A stretch of DNA of 64,000 nt, from NCBI RefSeq assembly GCF_901709675.1, contig NW_023590248.1, positions 1 to 64,000 of the forward strand. The letters run 5' to 3'. The notes under the pieces were generated by a model that was not told the origin of the DNA, did no database searches, and saw only the letters and a program-made list of their open reading frames with translations. The translations under genes and the position numbers were made by a program. The number at the start of each line of letters is the position of its first letter. Position 1 is the first letter of the stretch. The DNA comes from Syngnathus acus. Its lineage: Eukaryota > Chordata > Actinopteri > Syngnathiformes > Syngnathidae. This document shows positions 11,801 to 21,925 of the stretch, in pieces.

Positions 11801-12095
11801 CGCACACCGCTTTCGACGCTTCCCAACCGGGGGAGGAATAGCAGACGAGTCCGGCGACGCTTCAGGACGTAGCAGTCCGAGCGCCTTTAATGTCCCCGCA
11901 TCAAAGTCCAGAACTCGACAAAAGTCGCTTTCGCCGATGTCGAGCAGAACCTTCCTGCCGTACTTGTAGCACGACTCAGTACGACGAGACGAACGCACAA
12001 AACTGCCGGTCAAACACTCATTTGACGAACAAAACACCGTTCGAGCGGGACAGAGAGAGGTCGCTGCGTATGCACGCGCCGCCATCAAAGGACAT
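8829..12095 (-). mobile_element. Non-LTR retrotransposon of the CR1/L2 (Jockey-like) group
   Basis: A 3.27-kb element inserted in an A/T-rich monomer and read on the minus strand. The interrupted monomer gives a 6-bp target-site duplication, atttaa, at 8823-8828 and 12096-12101. The 3' end (left in the window) is a short simple tail of 'tgact/tttgact' type preceded by 'gacaataaagct', rather than poly(A). Only about 10 bp precede the ORF's ATG, so the copy is probably 5'-truncated or has a very short leader. The ORF is intact, which suggests recent activity. Confidence 0.9.
9086..12085 (-). CDS. LINE ORF: apurinic-type endonuclease plus reverse transcriptase
   Basis: A 999-codon open frame. 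I place the start at the ATG at 12085; the codon before it is TTG. The N-terminal ~120 residues are basic (KRRKR, KRGKRGG). An APE-type endonuclease follows, with TETW near residue 157, AGDFNH near 280 and SDH near 330. The reverse transcriptase shows RKAAGPDNIPG (~553), DYRPVALTP (~612), FVDFSSAFNT (~682), GAPQGCVLSPL (~740) and the catalytic FADD near 770. The C-terminal thumb region carries FLGVHI. The product would nick target DNA and copy its own RNA there (target-primed reverse transcription). No stop or frameshift interrupts it. The clade (CR1/L2/Rex1-like) is judged from motif wording only. Confidence 0.92.
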   Translation of the reverse strand: MAARAYAATSLCPARTVFCSSNECLTGSFVRSSRRTESCYKYGRKVLLDIGESDFCRVLDFDAGTLKALGLLRPEASPDSSAIPPPVGKRRKRCARRLKRGKRGGVRARLAANPARPAVPSILLANVRSLDNKMDYIRLLRSTNRTVRDCCVLVFTETWLTVNIPDSAVRLERLACYRADRTIVRGGKSRGGGICVYIRDEWCRDSVVVCRHCSPLAEFVIIKCRPFYLPREFTAILLVAVYIPPSNIGGDRVAALSELYQAVSDQQTAHPDGFTIFAGDFNHANLKSVFPRLHQHVDFPTRGDSFLDLVYSSHKGAFKAAPLPHLGLSDHLTVMLLPAYRQKVRTSRPVRKRVRVWPEGASDALRDCFGSTDWDVFRRAATCDGRADIEEYTDSVSSYIGKCIEDVTHSVSVVTRANRKPWLTGAVFRLLRARDKAFRAGDEAGLRTARADLSRGIKEAKRAFSGKITAHFKDSRDARRLWQGIQTITDYKPAPQSCDGDVRLLNDLNRFFARFDAQNSTCPLKATPPSHELPMCLSADSVRRTLAAIDIRKAAGPDNIPGRALKDCAGELTGVFTDIFNTSLQQAIVPSCFKAATIVPVPKKPAPSCFNDYRPVALTPIVMKCFERLVLEHIRSVLPPTIDPFQFAYRAKRSSEDAICSALHSALTHLEGKDSYVRLLFVDFSSAFNTIVPQRLISKLDKLGLSTSLCNWLLDFLCQRPQVVRVGDKISASITLSTGAPQGCVLSPLLFTLLTHDCAATCSGNRIVKFADDTTLVGLITKGDETQYRLEVDLLTAWCRDNNLLLNVDKTKEIVVDFRKGHAQHLPLTIDGAVVERVSSARFLGVHISEDLSWSTNTASLAKKAQRRLYFLRKLRRAGTPPAVMTTFYRGTIESVLSSSIAVWGGSCTDQDLKALQRIVKTASKTIGASLPSLKDIYTSHLTRKATKIVRDVSHPAHSLFELLPSGRRYRSLRSRTTRLSNSFVLQAVRILNSLPLSA

Positions 12096-13668
12096 ATTTA
12101 AGCAATAAAACTAAAAATGCTTATAAAACATAAACCAAACGTTGCAGGTGGTCATTTCTGCATGCGCAGTGATAAACTGGGCACTCTGAAGCCCCCAAGA
12201 GCGCTTTTTACTATGCCAACCTAACCAGAGTGACGGGAGAGGCACCATCCAGAAAACGTGCTCAGCTCGTCGAGAAAATGCGATTTAAGCAATAAAACAA
12301 AAAATGCTTATAAAACATAAACCAAACGTTGCAGGTGGTCATTTCTGCATGCGCAGTGATAAACCCGGCACTCTGAAGCACCCAAGAGCGCTTTTTACTA
12401 GAAATAGTGCTCAGCTCGTCGAGAAAATGCGCTCTAAGCAATACAATTAAAAATGCTCATAAAACATAAACCAAACGTTGCAGGTGGTCATTTCTTTATG
12501 TGCAGTGATAAACTCGGCACTCTGAAGCACCCAAGAGCGCTTTTTACTTTGCCAACCTAACCAGAGTGACGGGAGAGGCACCATCCAGAAAACGTGCTCA
12601 GCTCGTCGAGAAAATGCGATTTAAGCAATAAAACTAAAAATGCTTATAAAACATAAACCAAACGTTGCAGGTGGTCATTTCTGCATGCGCAGTGATAAAC
12701 TGGGCACTCTGAAGCCCCCAAGAGCACTTTTTACTATGCCAACCTAACCAGAGTGACGGGAGAGGCACCATCCAGAAAACGTGCTCAGCTCGTCGAGAAA
12801 ATGCGATTTAAGCAATAAAACAAAAAATGCTTATAAAACATAAACCAAACGTTGCAGGTTGTCATTTCTGCATGCGCAGTGATAAACTCGGCACTCTGAA
12901 GCACCCAAGAGCGCTTTTAACTAGAAAACGTGCTCAGCTCGTCGAGAAAATGCGCTCTAAGCAATACAATTAAAAATGCTTATAAAACATAAACCAAACG
13001 TTGCAGGTGGTCATTTCTTCATGCGCAGTGATAAACTCGGCACTCTGAAGCACCCAAGAGCACTTTTTACTTTGCCAACCTAACCAGAGTGACGGGAGAG
13101 GCACCATCCAGAAAACGTGCTCAGCTCGTCGAGAAAATGCGATTTAAGCAATAAAATTAAAAATGCTTATAAAACATAAACCAAACGTTGCAGGTGGTCA
13201 TTTCTTCATGCGCAGTGATAAACTCGGCACTCTGAAGCACCCAAGAGCGCTTTTAACTAGAAAACGTGCTCAGCTCGTCGAGAAAATGCGCTCTAAGCAA
13301 TACAATTAAAAATGCTCATAAAACATAAACCAAACGTTGCAGGTGGTCATTTCTTCATGTGCAGTGATAAACTCGGCACTCTGAAGCACCCAAGAGCGCT
13401 TTTTACTTTGCCAACCTAACCAGAGTGACTGGAGAGGCACCATCCAGAAAACGTGCTCAGCTCGTCGAGAAAATGCGATTTAAGCAATAAAACTAAAAAT
13501 GCTTATAAAACATAAACCAAACGTTGCAGGTGGTCATTTCTGCATGCGCAGTGATAAACTGGGCACTCTGAAGCCCCCAAGAGCACTTTTTACTATGCCA
13601 ACCTAACCAGAGTGACGGGAGAGGCACCATCCAGAAAACGTGCTCAGCTCGTCGAGAAAATGCGATTT
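12096..13668 (+). repeat. A/T-rich satellite block 3, middle part
   Basis: Monomers resume with 'atttaagcaataaaac' after the first LINE. They end at 'gagaaaatgcgattt' (13654-13668), the left target-site duplication of the L1. Confidence 0.93.
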
Positions 13669-13933
13669 TTTTTTTTTTCCAATACACTTTTTATTCACAA
13701 TTTTTCCATGTACAACAGTCACGAACAATTTCACAAAATATGTCTTACATGGTATTTCTTTACAAAAATGTACAAATAATGAAATAATGAAGTAGCAAAA
13801 TCCAGAATGTAAAAATATGTATCTCAAACAGTTTGCCTATTATATGTTTAAATCAACTTAAAAGAACAAAACAAAACAGCTTCTCTTTATATGTAATATT
13901 GCAACTGGCAAAATGAGTGTTTCCTGCAGGGGC

Positions 13934-16900
13934 TCAAAAGTCAACAAGGTTATCAGAAAAGTCCAAGTCTTTTATGAAATCAATAAAGGGCCTCCAAATC
14001 CCTTCAAACATATGTTGTTTGGCTTTACGTATATATGTTATTCTTTCCAATGGAAGACAAGAGAGCATTTGTTTTAGCCACTGGGAGGTGTTTGGTCCAG
14101 TAACATTTTTCCAGGTCAGAGCAATACATCTTTTGGCCATTAACGAGCTTATATCAATAAAAATTGAGTCTGTTTTACTGAAGTTGTGTTTCTCTGGATA
14201 TAGAGCCAGTATAAACAGCGAGGGCTCCAAAGTAAGCTCCTTTGATATTATTTTCTCTATTTGCTCCTTCACGTCTAACCAAAAATGTTGTATCTGACTG
14301 CATTCCCACATACAATGTATTAACGTTCCTTTTAAGCCACACTTTACACATATATCTGGAATGTTCTTATTGTATTTATTCAATTTAACAGGTGTCGTGT
14401 ACACTCGCTGTAACCATTTAAATTGTAGTACTCTCAGACGGCTATTAATAGACATTTCTTGTGATTTTTTACAAACTTTTCCCCATTCTTGCTCACTGAT
14501 CTTAGTATTTAGATCATTGTTCCAGGATAATAATTTACTTTTTGAATTTTCATTTGAATTTGTTTGTAGTAGGATGTAAAATTCTGAGATTATGCCTTTT
14601 CTTAATTTATTCTTCAACAGCAAGCTTTCCAGCCGTGTTAATGGGATCCTTCGTAGGTCACTTTGATACCCTTGTACAAAACTTCTCAGTTGCAGGTATT
14701 TAAAGTAGTGTTTTTTGTCAAGATTGAACTCAACCTCGAGTTCTCCAAAGGTCATAAAGTCATCAGATTGTGGAAGGTAGAGATTCCCAACTGTCCCCAG
14801 CCCCTTAGTCGCCCATGTTTTGAAAGTGGCATCTGCTCTTCCAGGAGTAAACAACTGGTTACCCCATATCGGACTTAGTTGCGACAATGTTTGTGTATCT
14901 CTAAGATACTTTCTGACATCATACCATACTTGCACCATTTGTTTCAAAAGAGGATTTGTTATTTGTTTTAATAATCGTTTTCTTGTGTCAGAATAAAAAA
15001 ACGTGTGCAGGGGTAGTTTCAAATTTTGACCTTCCATCTCCACCCAATGCGGGTTATTGTTATCGTTATTGAAATAGAAAGTCATGGAGCGCAGTTGTGC
15101 AGCCCAGTAGTACCACAAGAAATTGGGACATCTTAACCCTCCCCCATCGAATGGCATGTATAAAAGAGAGAGACGAATCCTTGATCTTCCATTGTTCCAT
15201 ATCAAACTTAAGATAACTTTTCTTATCCAGGTAAACAAGTCAGTGGGAGGGGGTAAAGCAATATTTTGAAATAAGTATAACAATTTTGGCAATATAATCA
15301 TTTTTAAAGTACTTATTCTTCCCATAATAGATAGAGGCAATAACTTCCATCGGTCCACAGATGTTCCGATTTCTTCTTTAAGCCTGTCATAATTAGCCTT
15401 AACCATTTCTTCTGTGTTCGGTAATATTAGAATTCCCAGATATTCGAATTGGTCTATCATTTTGAATCTGTAAGCTGTAATGTGGGCATCGGGATGCTTT
15501 CTTTCTATTGTGTTTAATAACAACATTGAAGACTTTGCTTCATTTACTTTATATCCTGAGATATTCCCAAATAATTTTATTACTTCCAAAACTGCCGGGA
15601 TTGAGGACGTAAGTTTTGATAGAAATAATATGACGTCATCGGCAAACAGTGCGATCTTATGTTCATGCTGACCTATTTTTATTCCTGATATTTGCGGCTG
15701 AGAGCGTATTGCTATTGCAAAAGGCTCTATCGCTAAGGAGAAAAGCAGGGGAGACAGAGGGCAGCCCTGACGACAGCCTCTTTTTATTTGAATTGGTTTT
15801 GAAAAATGTCTGTTAGTTAAAATTTCTGCTGTTGGATTTCTGTAAAGTATTTTTATCCACTTTGTAAAATTGCTTCCAAGGCCAAATCTATCTAAAATAT
15901 TAAAAAGATATGGCCATTCTACCCTATCGAAGGCCTTTTCTGCGTCAAGAGAAAGGAGTGCACAGTCTCTTTCCTCTTTTTTGTAATGTAGAACATTTGT
16001 AACCCTCCTCACATTGTGAAAGCCTTGTCTTCCACTTATGAACCCATTTTGATCGTTACTTATTACCGTAGGGAGGATAGTCTGAAGCCGCCTTGCCAAT
16101 ATTTTACAAATTATTTTGAGGTCAGAGTTTAAAAGACTGATAGGTCTCAGGTTTTCACATTTCGTCTGAGGTTTACCGGGTTTTGGCAGTAGAACTATTG
16201 ACGCTTCATTCAAGGACAGCGGGAGGCAATTTCTTTCAAATGCTTCTGTTATCATATCTAACAAAGGCGCCAGCAGTTTATCTTTAAATTTTCTGTAGAT
16301 ATCAATAGGAATGCCATCAGGGCCCGCCCCTTTACCTAACTTCATTGCGTCAATGGCACTTGCAATATCTTCTTTTGTTATTTCTAATTCTAGTTCTTTT
16401 TTTTGTTCATCTGAGACAGTCGGAACATTTAATCCATCCAAGACTTCATCCATGGTCTGAATATTACAGTTTGTTTCTGTGTTGTACAAATTTTGATAGT
16501 ATTCTTTAAATGCATCATTAATCTCTTTTGGGTTAACTATTGTTCGACCTCTATTTTCTAAAGTAGTAATTGTTGTTTTCGATTCAAGTTGCTTTATTTG
16601 CCACGCTAATAGCCTCCCAGCCTTGTCCCCTTGTTCGTAGAATGACTGCCTCAGCCGTAAGAGACTGGATGCAGCTTTAAGGCTGGATTGTTTTTCATAT
16701 TCTGCTCTCAGGAGTAGAAGTTCTTTTGCCGCCACAGGATCGTTGTTCTGAAATACTTTCTCCTGGGCTTTGTTGATATTATTTTCCAGGAGTTTTAGTT
16801 CTTGTTTAGCTTTTTTAGCTTTTTGGCCAGTATAACTAATTATGTGTCCTCTGAGGAATGCTTTAAAAGCGTCCCATCTGACTCCTGCGGATGTTTGATC

Positions 16901-17734
16901 CCTATTAAATAAAAAATACTCATCAATTTGATTTCCTATAAAACGTATAAATTCTTCATCTTGCAACCACTTGTGCTGAAACCTCCATCTCGGTGGATCA
17001 CAGGTGATATCATCATCTCGATAAACTAGTTTACAAGGTGCATGATCTGATATAGCAATATTATCATATGAACAATTTGTAATTTTTGATATCAAATTTG
17101 CTGATATTAAATAATAATCTATACGTGAAAATGTTCGGAATGTTGCAGAATAACATGAATATGATCTACTTTGTGGATTCAGTGTTCTCCAAATATCTGT
17201 TAATTTCAGGTCCTTCATGAATTGTTTTATAGTTGATCTACAGTTATTATGAGACTGGTCTACTCCCGTTGAGCGGTCCCACCCTGGTTCTAACGTACAA
17301 TTGTAGTCTCCTGCTATTATATGATGACCCGACAGAGATGGAAGCATAAGAAACAAGTCTTCATAGAAAGAAGAGTCGTCAATATTAGGACCATACACAT
17401 TTACCAAATTTATGCTTTCTGTTAATAGCGAACCTTGAATTATTAAGTACCGGCCCCTCTTATCTTTAATAACATTGTTTACCTGGAATGGAACAGTTTC
17501 ATGAATGAGTATCATTACTCCTCTAGCGCGAGAGGTAAATGCAGATGTATATATATTACCCCGCCACCTTCTTCTGATCCTTTTTTCATCGCCCTCCATC
17601 AGATGAGTTTCTTGTAAAAACACCACTTTAGCATCCATATTTTTAAGTTTGCTCATGACCTGCTTAACCTTTTTATAACGCTGGAGCCCCCTGCAGTTCC
17701 AAGTTACAAAATTAAGATTTACACCTTGCGCCAT
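13934..17734 (-). CDS. L1 ORF2: endonuclease and reverse transcriptase
   Basis: A 1266-residue ORF starting at ATG 17734. The endonuclease domain shows TWNCRGL (~11), FLQETHL (~39), VYGPN (~113), AGDYNC (~141) and SDHAP (~229). The reverse transcriptase shows [10 protein letters not shown] (~467), NLRPISLLN (~528), [14 protein letters not shown] (~594), [13 protein letters not shown] (~653) and the catalytic FADD at about 697-700. A Cys/His cluster (CVKCG...HCMWEC) begins near residue 1129, like the C-terminal zinc-knuckle region of L1 ORF2 proteins. Family role: nicks DNA and reverse-transcribes L1 RNA at the target. No internal stops are present. Confidence 0.95.
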   Translation of the reverse strand: MAQGVNLNFVTWNCRGLQRYKKVKQVMSKLKNMDAKVVFLQETHLMEGDEKRIRRRWRGNIYTSAFTSRARGVMILIHETVPFQVNNVIKDKRGRYLIIQGSLLTESINLVNVYGPNIDDSSFYEDLFLMLPSLSGHHIIAGDYNCTLEPGWDRSTGVDQSHNNCRSTIKQFMKDLKLTDIWRTLNPQSRSYSCYSATFRTFSRIDYYLISANLISKITNCSYDNIAISDHAPCKLVYRDDDITCDPPRWRFQHKWLQDEEFIRFIGNQIDEYFLFNRDQTSAGVRWDAFKAFLRGHIISYTGQKAKKAKQELKLLENNINKAQEKVFQNNDPVAAKELLLLRAEYEKQSSLKAASSLLRLRQSFYEQGDKAGRLLAWQIKQLESKTTITTLENRGRTIVNPKEINDAFKEYYQNLYNTETNCNIQTMDEVLDGLNVPTVSDEQKKELELEITKEDIASAIDAMKLGKGAGPDGIPIDIYRKFKDKLLAPLLDMITEAFERNCLPLSLNEASIVLLPKPGKPQTKCENLRPISLLNSDLKIICKILARRLQTILPTVISNDQNGFISGRQGFHNVRRVTNVLHYKKEERDCALLSLDAEKAFDRVEWPYLFNILDRFGLGSNFTKWIKILYRNPTAEILTNRHFSKPIQIKRGCRQGCPLSPLLFSLAIEPFAIAIRSQPQISGIKIGQHEHKIALFADDVILFLSKLTSSIPAVLEVIKLFGNISGYKVNEAKSSMLLLNTIERKHPDAHITAYRFKMIDQFEYLGILILPNTEEMVKANYDRLKEEIGTSVDRWKLLPLSIMGRISTLKMIILPKLLYLFQNIALPPPTDLFTWIRKVILSLIWNNGRSRIRLSLLYMPFDGGGLRCPNFLWYYWAAQLRSMTFYFNNDNNNPHWVEMEGQNLKLPLHTFFYSDTRKRLLKQITNPLLKQMVQVWYDVRKYLRDTQTLSQLSPIWGNQLFTPGRADATFKTWATKGLGTVGNLYLPQSDDFMTFGELEVEFNLDKKHYFKYLQLRSFVQGYQSDLRRIPLTRLESLLLKNKLRKGIISEFYILLQTNSNENSKSKLLSWNNDLNTKISEQEWGKVCKKSQEMSINSRLRVLQFKWLQRVYTTPVKLNKYNKNIPDICVKCGLKGTLIHCMWECSQIQHFWLDVKEQIEKIISKELTLEPSLFILALYPEKHNFSKTDSIFIDISSLMAKRCIALTWKNVTGPNTSQWLKQMLSCLPLERITYIRKAKQHMFEGIWRPFIDFIKDLDFSDNLVDF

Positions 17735-18175
17735 GTTAACACTTTAAAGTTAGTCATAAAACAAAAGTATCAGTGCAACCTTCTTGTGAACAGTTGTTGC
17801 CAAATTACCAGTAGACATAAATAAGATTTTGAGAGAAGCATAACACTGAACACAACAAACCCGTGTATAACACCCCAAAACAAAATTACACCCCAACCCC
17901 CCCGCCCGTGGGCTCCCCTCCCCCCATGATGCAGCCTCCGTCATCGCCTGCGATTGATCCACACTTCGTGAGGAGCAGTCTAACCTTCCTCTTGTCTCAA
18001 AAACATATGCAAGCCGCTGCTATATGCGCTTCTGTTCGTATTAGTATATCCTAGCTGCTGTCCTTTGGTTGTAGTAAATGTAGAGTAGTGATAAAGTAGT
18101 CATTTAACATAAAACAAATAACCAATCATAACACATCACTCATAAACATCACAAATACTGATATAAATTACAACC
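17735..18175 (-). other. L1 inter-ORF spacer
   Basis: About 440 bp between ORF1 and ORF2 of the L1. It includes a C-rich stretch near 17885-17930 on the plus strand (G-rich in the element's sense). No additional long ORF is convincing here. Confidence 0.6.
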
Positions 18176-19042
18176 CTACGCTTCTTCACCATTCTGGGTC
18201 TTACGTATGAATTTCCAAGCCTCCGCCGGCGTCTTGAAAGCAAAAGTCTTTCCATCTTGGGTCACCAGTAGCTTTGCCGGGTGTATTATTCCATGTCTTA
18301 GTCCCAATTTGCGCAACTCTTCTCGGACAGGATCAAACAGTTTGCATTGCTGGTGTACCTCAGCGGCAAGATCAGGGTAGAAGCGTATTTGTTGCCCCTC
18401 GTAGCGAATGTTCCCTTTTGCTCTCGCCGCAGTAACTGTAGCCATCTTATCCCGACAGTTAAGGAATTTCATGATCAGAACACGGGGCAGTTCGTTGTTA
18501 TCTCGTCTCGGGCCAATCCTGTGGGCTCTCTCGATGATAAAGGGAGTAGCATAAATTCCACGACCAAATGTCTCCGGTAGCCATTTTTCCAAAAACTTAC
18601 AGGGGTCTCGCCCTTCAGATCCTTCTGGCAGAAATGCGAGTCTTAAGTTGTTGCGCCTGGATCGCGATTCCAAGTCCAGCATTTTTTCTTCGAGCACTTT
18701 CTGTTTCGCTTCCATAGTACATGTCTTAGCCCGCAGGATCTCCACTTCGTCTTCCGCGTTAGAAATGCGGGTTTCGGCTTCGTTCACTCTTTTGACACAA
18801 TCCTTTATCTCCTCACGGATATTGTCCAAGTCTGTTTTGATAGTAGTGACGATATCAAGGATTTTATCCACCTTACTGTCCTGAGTTTTCCCCTCCGCAC
18901 CTGTAGCCCCAGCTAGCTGCGCAGTGTTGCTGCCATCGCTAGCCTTAGCTTTCACCTGGTCACGGAGAGTGTAGTCCATTAGCTTGGTTTGTTTCGCCTT
19001 TTCGTTGGCATCCTGCGGAGTTTTCATTGCTTTTGGAGGCAT
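18176..19042 (-). CDS. L1 ORF1: coiled-coil RNA-binding protein
   Basis: I start it at ATG 19042 (MPPKAMK...), giving 288 residues; an in-frame TTG lies 6 bp upstream. A charged N-terminus is followed by a heptad-like coiled coil (about residues 55-135, rich in Ile/Leu/Glu/Lys). Next comes an RRM-like segment beginning RRNNLRLAFLPEG, then a C-terminal domain with RAHRIGPRR and DLAAEV. This order (coiled coil, RRM, CTD) matches vertebrate L1 ORF1 proteins, which trimerise on L1 RNA and act as nucleic-acid chaperones. It lies upstream of ORF2 in the same element. Confidence 0.9.
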   Translation of the reverse strand: MPPKAMKTPQDANEKAKQTKLMDYTLRDQVKAKASDGSNTAQLAGATGAEGKTQDSKVDKILDIVTTIKTDLDNIREEIKDCVKRVNEAETRISNAEDEVEILRAKTCTMEAKQKVLEEKMLDLESRSRRNNLRLAFLPEGSEGRDPCKFLEKWLPETFGRGIYATPFIIERAHRIGPRRDNNELPRVLIMKFLNCRDKMATVTAARAKGNIRYEGQQIRFYPDLAAEVHQQCKLFDPVREELRKLGLRHGIIHPAKLLVTQDGKTFAFKTPAEAWKFIRKTQNGEEA

Positions 19043-19173
19043 ATTCAAGAGTTAGGAGTGGTAATGAATCACACTATGCAGCTAAGGAAAAAAATTTTGT
19101 ATCAGAAATTAGCACAAATAGCGGAGCGGCGAAAAAACACGTCTTTTCACATGGCCGCCATAACCGGAACTCT
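19043..19173 (-). promoter_or_regulatory. L1 5' leader with YY1-like motif
   Basis: The first ~25 nt of the element on the minus strand contain 'ttatggcggcc', which fits the YY1 consensus AAnATGGCGGC. In mammalian L1s a YY1 site sits at a similar place and sets the transcription start. The leader is only ~130 bp. Its function here is inferred from position and motif. Confidence 0.4.
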
Positions 19174-20709
19174 GAGAAAATGCGATTTAAGCAATAAAAC
19201 AAAAAATGCTTATAAAACATAAACCAAACGTTGCAGGTTGTCATTTCTGCATGCGCAGTGATAAACTCGGCACTCTGAAGCACCCAAGAGCGCTTTTAAC
19301 TAGAAAACGTGCTCAGCTCGTCGAGAAAATGCGCTCTAAGCAATACAATTAAAAATGCTTATAAAACATAAACCAAACGTTGCAGGTGGTCATTTCTGCA
19401 TGCGCAGTGATAAACTGGGCACTCTCAAGCCCCCAAGAGCACTTTTTACTATGCCAACCTAACCAGAGTGACGGGAGAGGCACATCCAGAAAACGTGCTC
19501 AGCTCGTCGAGAAAATGCGATTTAAGCAATAAAACAAAAAATGCTTATAAAACATAAACCAAACGTTGCAGGTGGTCATTTCTTCATGCGCAGTGATAAA
19601 CTCGGCACTCTGAAGCACCCAAGAGCGCTTTTTACTAGAAAACGTGCTCAGCTCGTCGAGAAAATGCGCTCTAAGCAATACAATTAAAAATGCTTATAAA
19701 ACATAAACCAAACGTTGCAGGTGGTCATTTCTTCATGCGCAGTGATAAACTCGGCACTCTGAAGCACCCAAGAGCACTTTTTACTTTGCCAACCTAACCA
19801 GAGTGACGGGAGAGGCACCATCCAGAAAACGTGCTCAGCTCGTCGAGAAAATGCGATTTAAGCAATAAAACTAAAAATGCTTATAAAACATAAACCAAAC
19901 GTTGCAGGTGGTCATTTCTTCATGCGCAGTGATAAACTCGGCACTCTCAAGCCCCCAAGAGCGCTTTTTACTATGCCAACCTAACCAGAGTGACGGGAGA
20001 GCCACCATCCAGAAAACGTGCTCAGCTCGTCGAGAAAATGCGATTTAAACAATAAAATTAAAAATGCTTATAAAACATAAACCAAACGTTGCAGGTGGTC
20101 ATTTCTTCATGCGCAGTGATAAACTCGGCACTCTGAAGCACCCAAGAGCACTTTTTACTATGCCAACCTAACCAGAGTGACGGGAGAGGCACCATCCAGA
20201 AAACGTGCTCAGCTCGTCGAGAAAATGCGATTTAAGCAATAAAACAAAAAATGCTTATAAAACATAAACCAAACGTTGCAGGTGGTCATTTCTTCATGCG
20301 CAGTGATAAACCCGGCACTCTGAAGCACCCAAGAGCGCTTTTTACTAGAAAACGTGCTCAGCTCGTCGAGAACATGCGCTCTAAGCAATACAATAAAAAA
20401 TGCTTATAAAACATAAACCAAACGTTGCAGGTGGTCATTTCTTCATGCGCAGTGATAAACTCGGCACTCTGAAGCACCCAAGAGCACTTTTTACTTTGCC
20501 AACCTAACCAGAGTGACGGGAGAGGCACCATCCAGAAAACGTGCTCAGCTCGTCGAGAAAATGCGATTTAAGCAATAAAACTAAAAATGCTTATAAAACA
20601 TAAACCAAACGTTGCAGGTTGTCATTTCTTCATGCGCAGTGATAAACTCCGCACTCTGAAGGACCCAAGAGCGCTTTTTACTTTGCCAACTTAACCAGAG
20701 TGACGTGAG
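19174..20709 (+). repeat. A/T-rich satellite block 3, right part
   Basis: Monomers resume with the right target-site duplication of the L1 (19174-19188). Near 20372 there is a variant 'gagaacatgcgctct' that also occurs, reverse-complemented, in the right-hand satellite arm. The block ends with 'gtgacgtgag'. Confidence 0.93.
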
Positions 20710-21925
20710 GCGACCGGGTGCGGACGCTAACTCACGCCCGGCAAGAGCGCTCGGAAGGCGGATAGGCTTTCACGGAAGCCCCGCCAGCAGGTCCGCGGGC
20801 CAAATAGGGTTCCATAAGGGACCGGGCGCGGACGCTAACCCACGCCAGGCATGAGAGCTCGGAAGGCGGATAGGCTTTCACGGAGATCCCGCCGGCCGGT
20901 CAGCGGGCCAAATAGGGTCCCATAAAGAACCGGGCGCGGTCTCTAACTCACGCCCGGCAGGAGTGCTCGGAGGGCGGATAGGCTTTCACGGGGACCCGCC
21001 AGCCGGTCCGCGGGCCAAATAGGGTCCCGTAAGTGACCGGGCGCGGTCTCTTACTCACGCCCGGCAGGAGTGCTCGGAGGGCGGATAGGCATTCACGGAG
21101 GTACCGCCAGCCGGTCCGCGGGCCAATTAGGGTCCCGTAAGGGACCGGGCGCGGTCTCTAACTCAGGCCCGGCAGGAGTGCTCGGAGGGCGGATAGGCAT
21201 TCACGGAGGTACCGCCAGCCGGTCCGCGGGCCATTTAGGGTCCCATAAGGGACCGGGCGCGGTCTCTAACTCAGGCCCGGCAGGAGTGCTCCGAAGGCGG
21301 ATAGGCATTCACCGAGGTACCGCCAGCCGGTCCGCGGGCCATTTAGGGTCCCGTAAGTGACCGGGCGCGGTCTCTAACTCAGGCCCGGCAGGAGTGCTCG
21401 GATGGCGGATAGGCATTCACGAAGGTACCGCCAGCCGGTCCGCGGGCCATTTAGGGTCCCATAAGGGACCGGGCGCGGTCTCTAACTCACGCCCGGCACG
21501 AGTGCTCGGAGGGCGGATAGGCTTTCACGGAGGTACCGCCAGCAGGTCCGCGGGCCATTTAGGGTCCCATAAGTGACCGGGCGCGGTCTCGAACTCACAC
21601 CCGGCAGGAGTGCTCGGAGGGCGGATATGCTTTCACGGTGGTACCGCTAGCCGGTCCGCGGGCCATTTAGGGTCCCATAAGTGACCGGGCGCGGTCTCTA
21701 ACTCAGGCCCGGCAGGAGTGCTCGGAGGGCGGATAGGCATTCACGGAGGTACCGCCAGCCGGTCCGCGGGCCAATTAGGGTCCCATAAGTGACCGGGCGC
21801 GGTCTCTAACCCACGCCCGGCAGGAGTGCTCGGAGGGCGGACAGGCTTTCACGGAGCTCCCGCCAGCCGGTCCGCGGGCCAAATAGGGTCCCATAAGGGA
21901 CCGGGGGCGGACGCTAAACCACGCA
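20710..21925 (+). repeat. GC-rich satellite block 4
   Basis: About 11 monomers of the 108-bp family. It is near-identical to block 5 at an offset of 3189 bp, including private variants such as 'ggtcagcgggcc' and 'cacggggaccc'. Confidence 0.95.

Larger units (their letters stand above)
13669..19173 (-). mobile_element. Full-length L1-clade retrotransposon
   Basis: A 5.5-kb element on the minus strand containing, in order, a 5' leader, ORF1, a ~440-bp spacer, ORF2, a 3' UTR and a poly(A) tail, seen as the T-run at 13666-13678. It is flanked by a 15-bp target-site duplication, gagaaaatgcgattt, at 13654-13668 and 19174-19188. The nick is implied at TTT/AA, matching the known L1 endonuclease preference. 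Both ORFs are uninterrupted, so this copy may be competent or only recently inserted. Confidence 0.95.
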
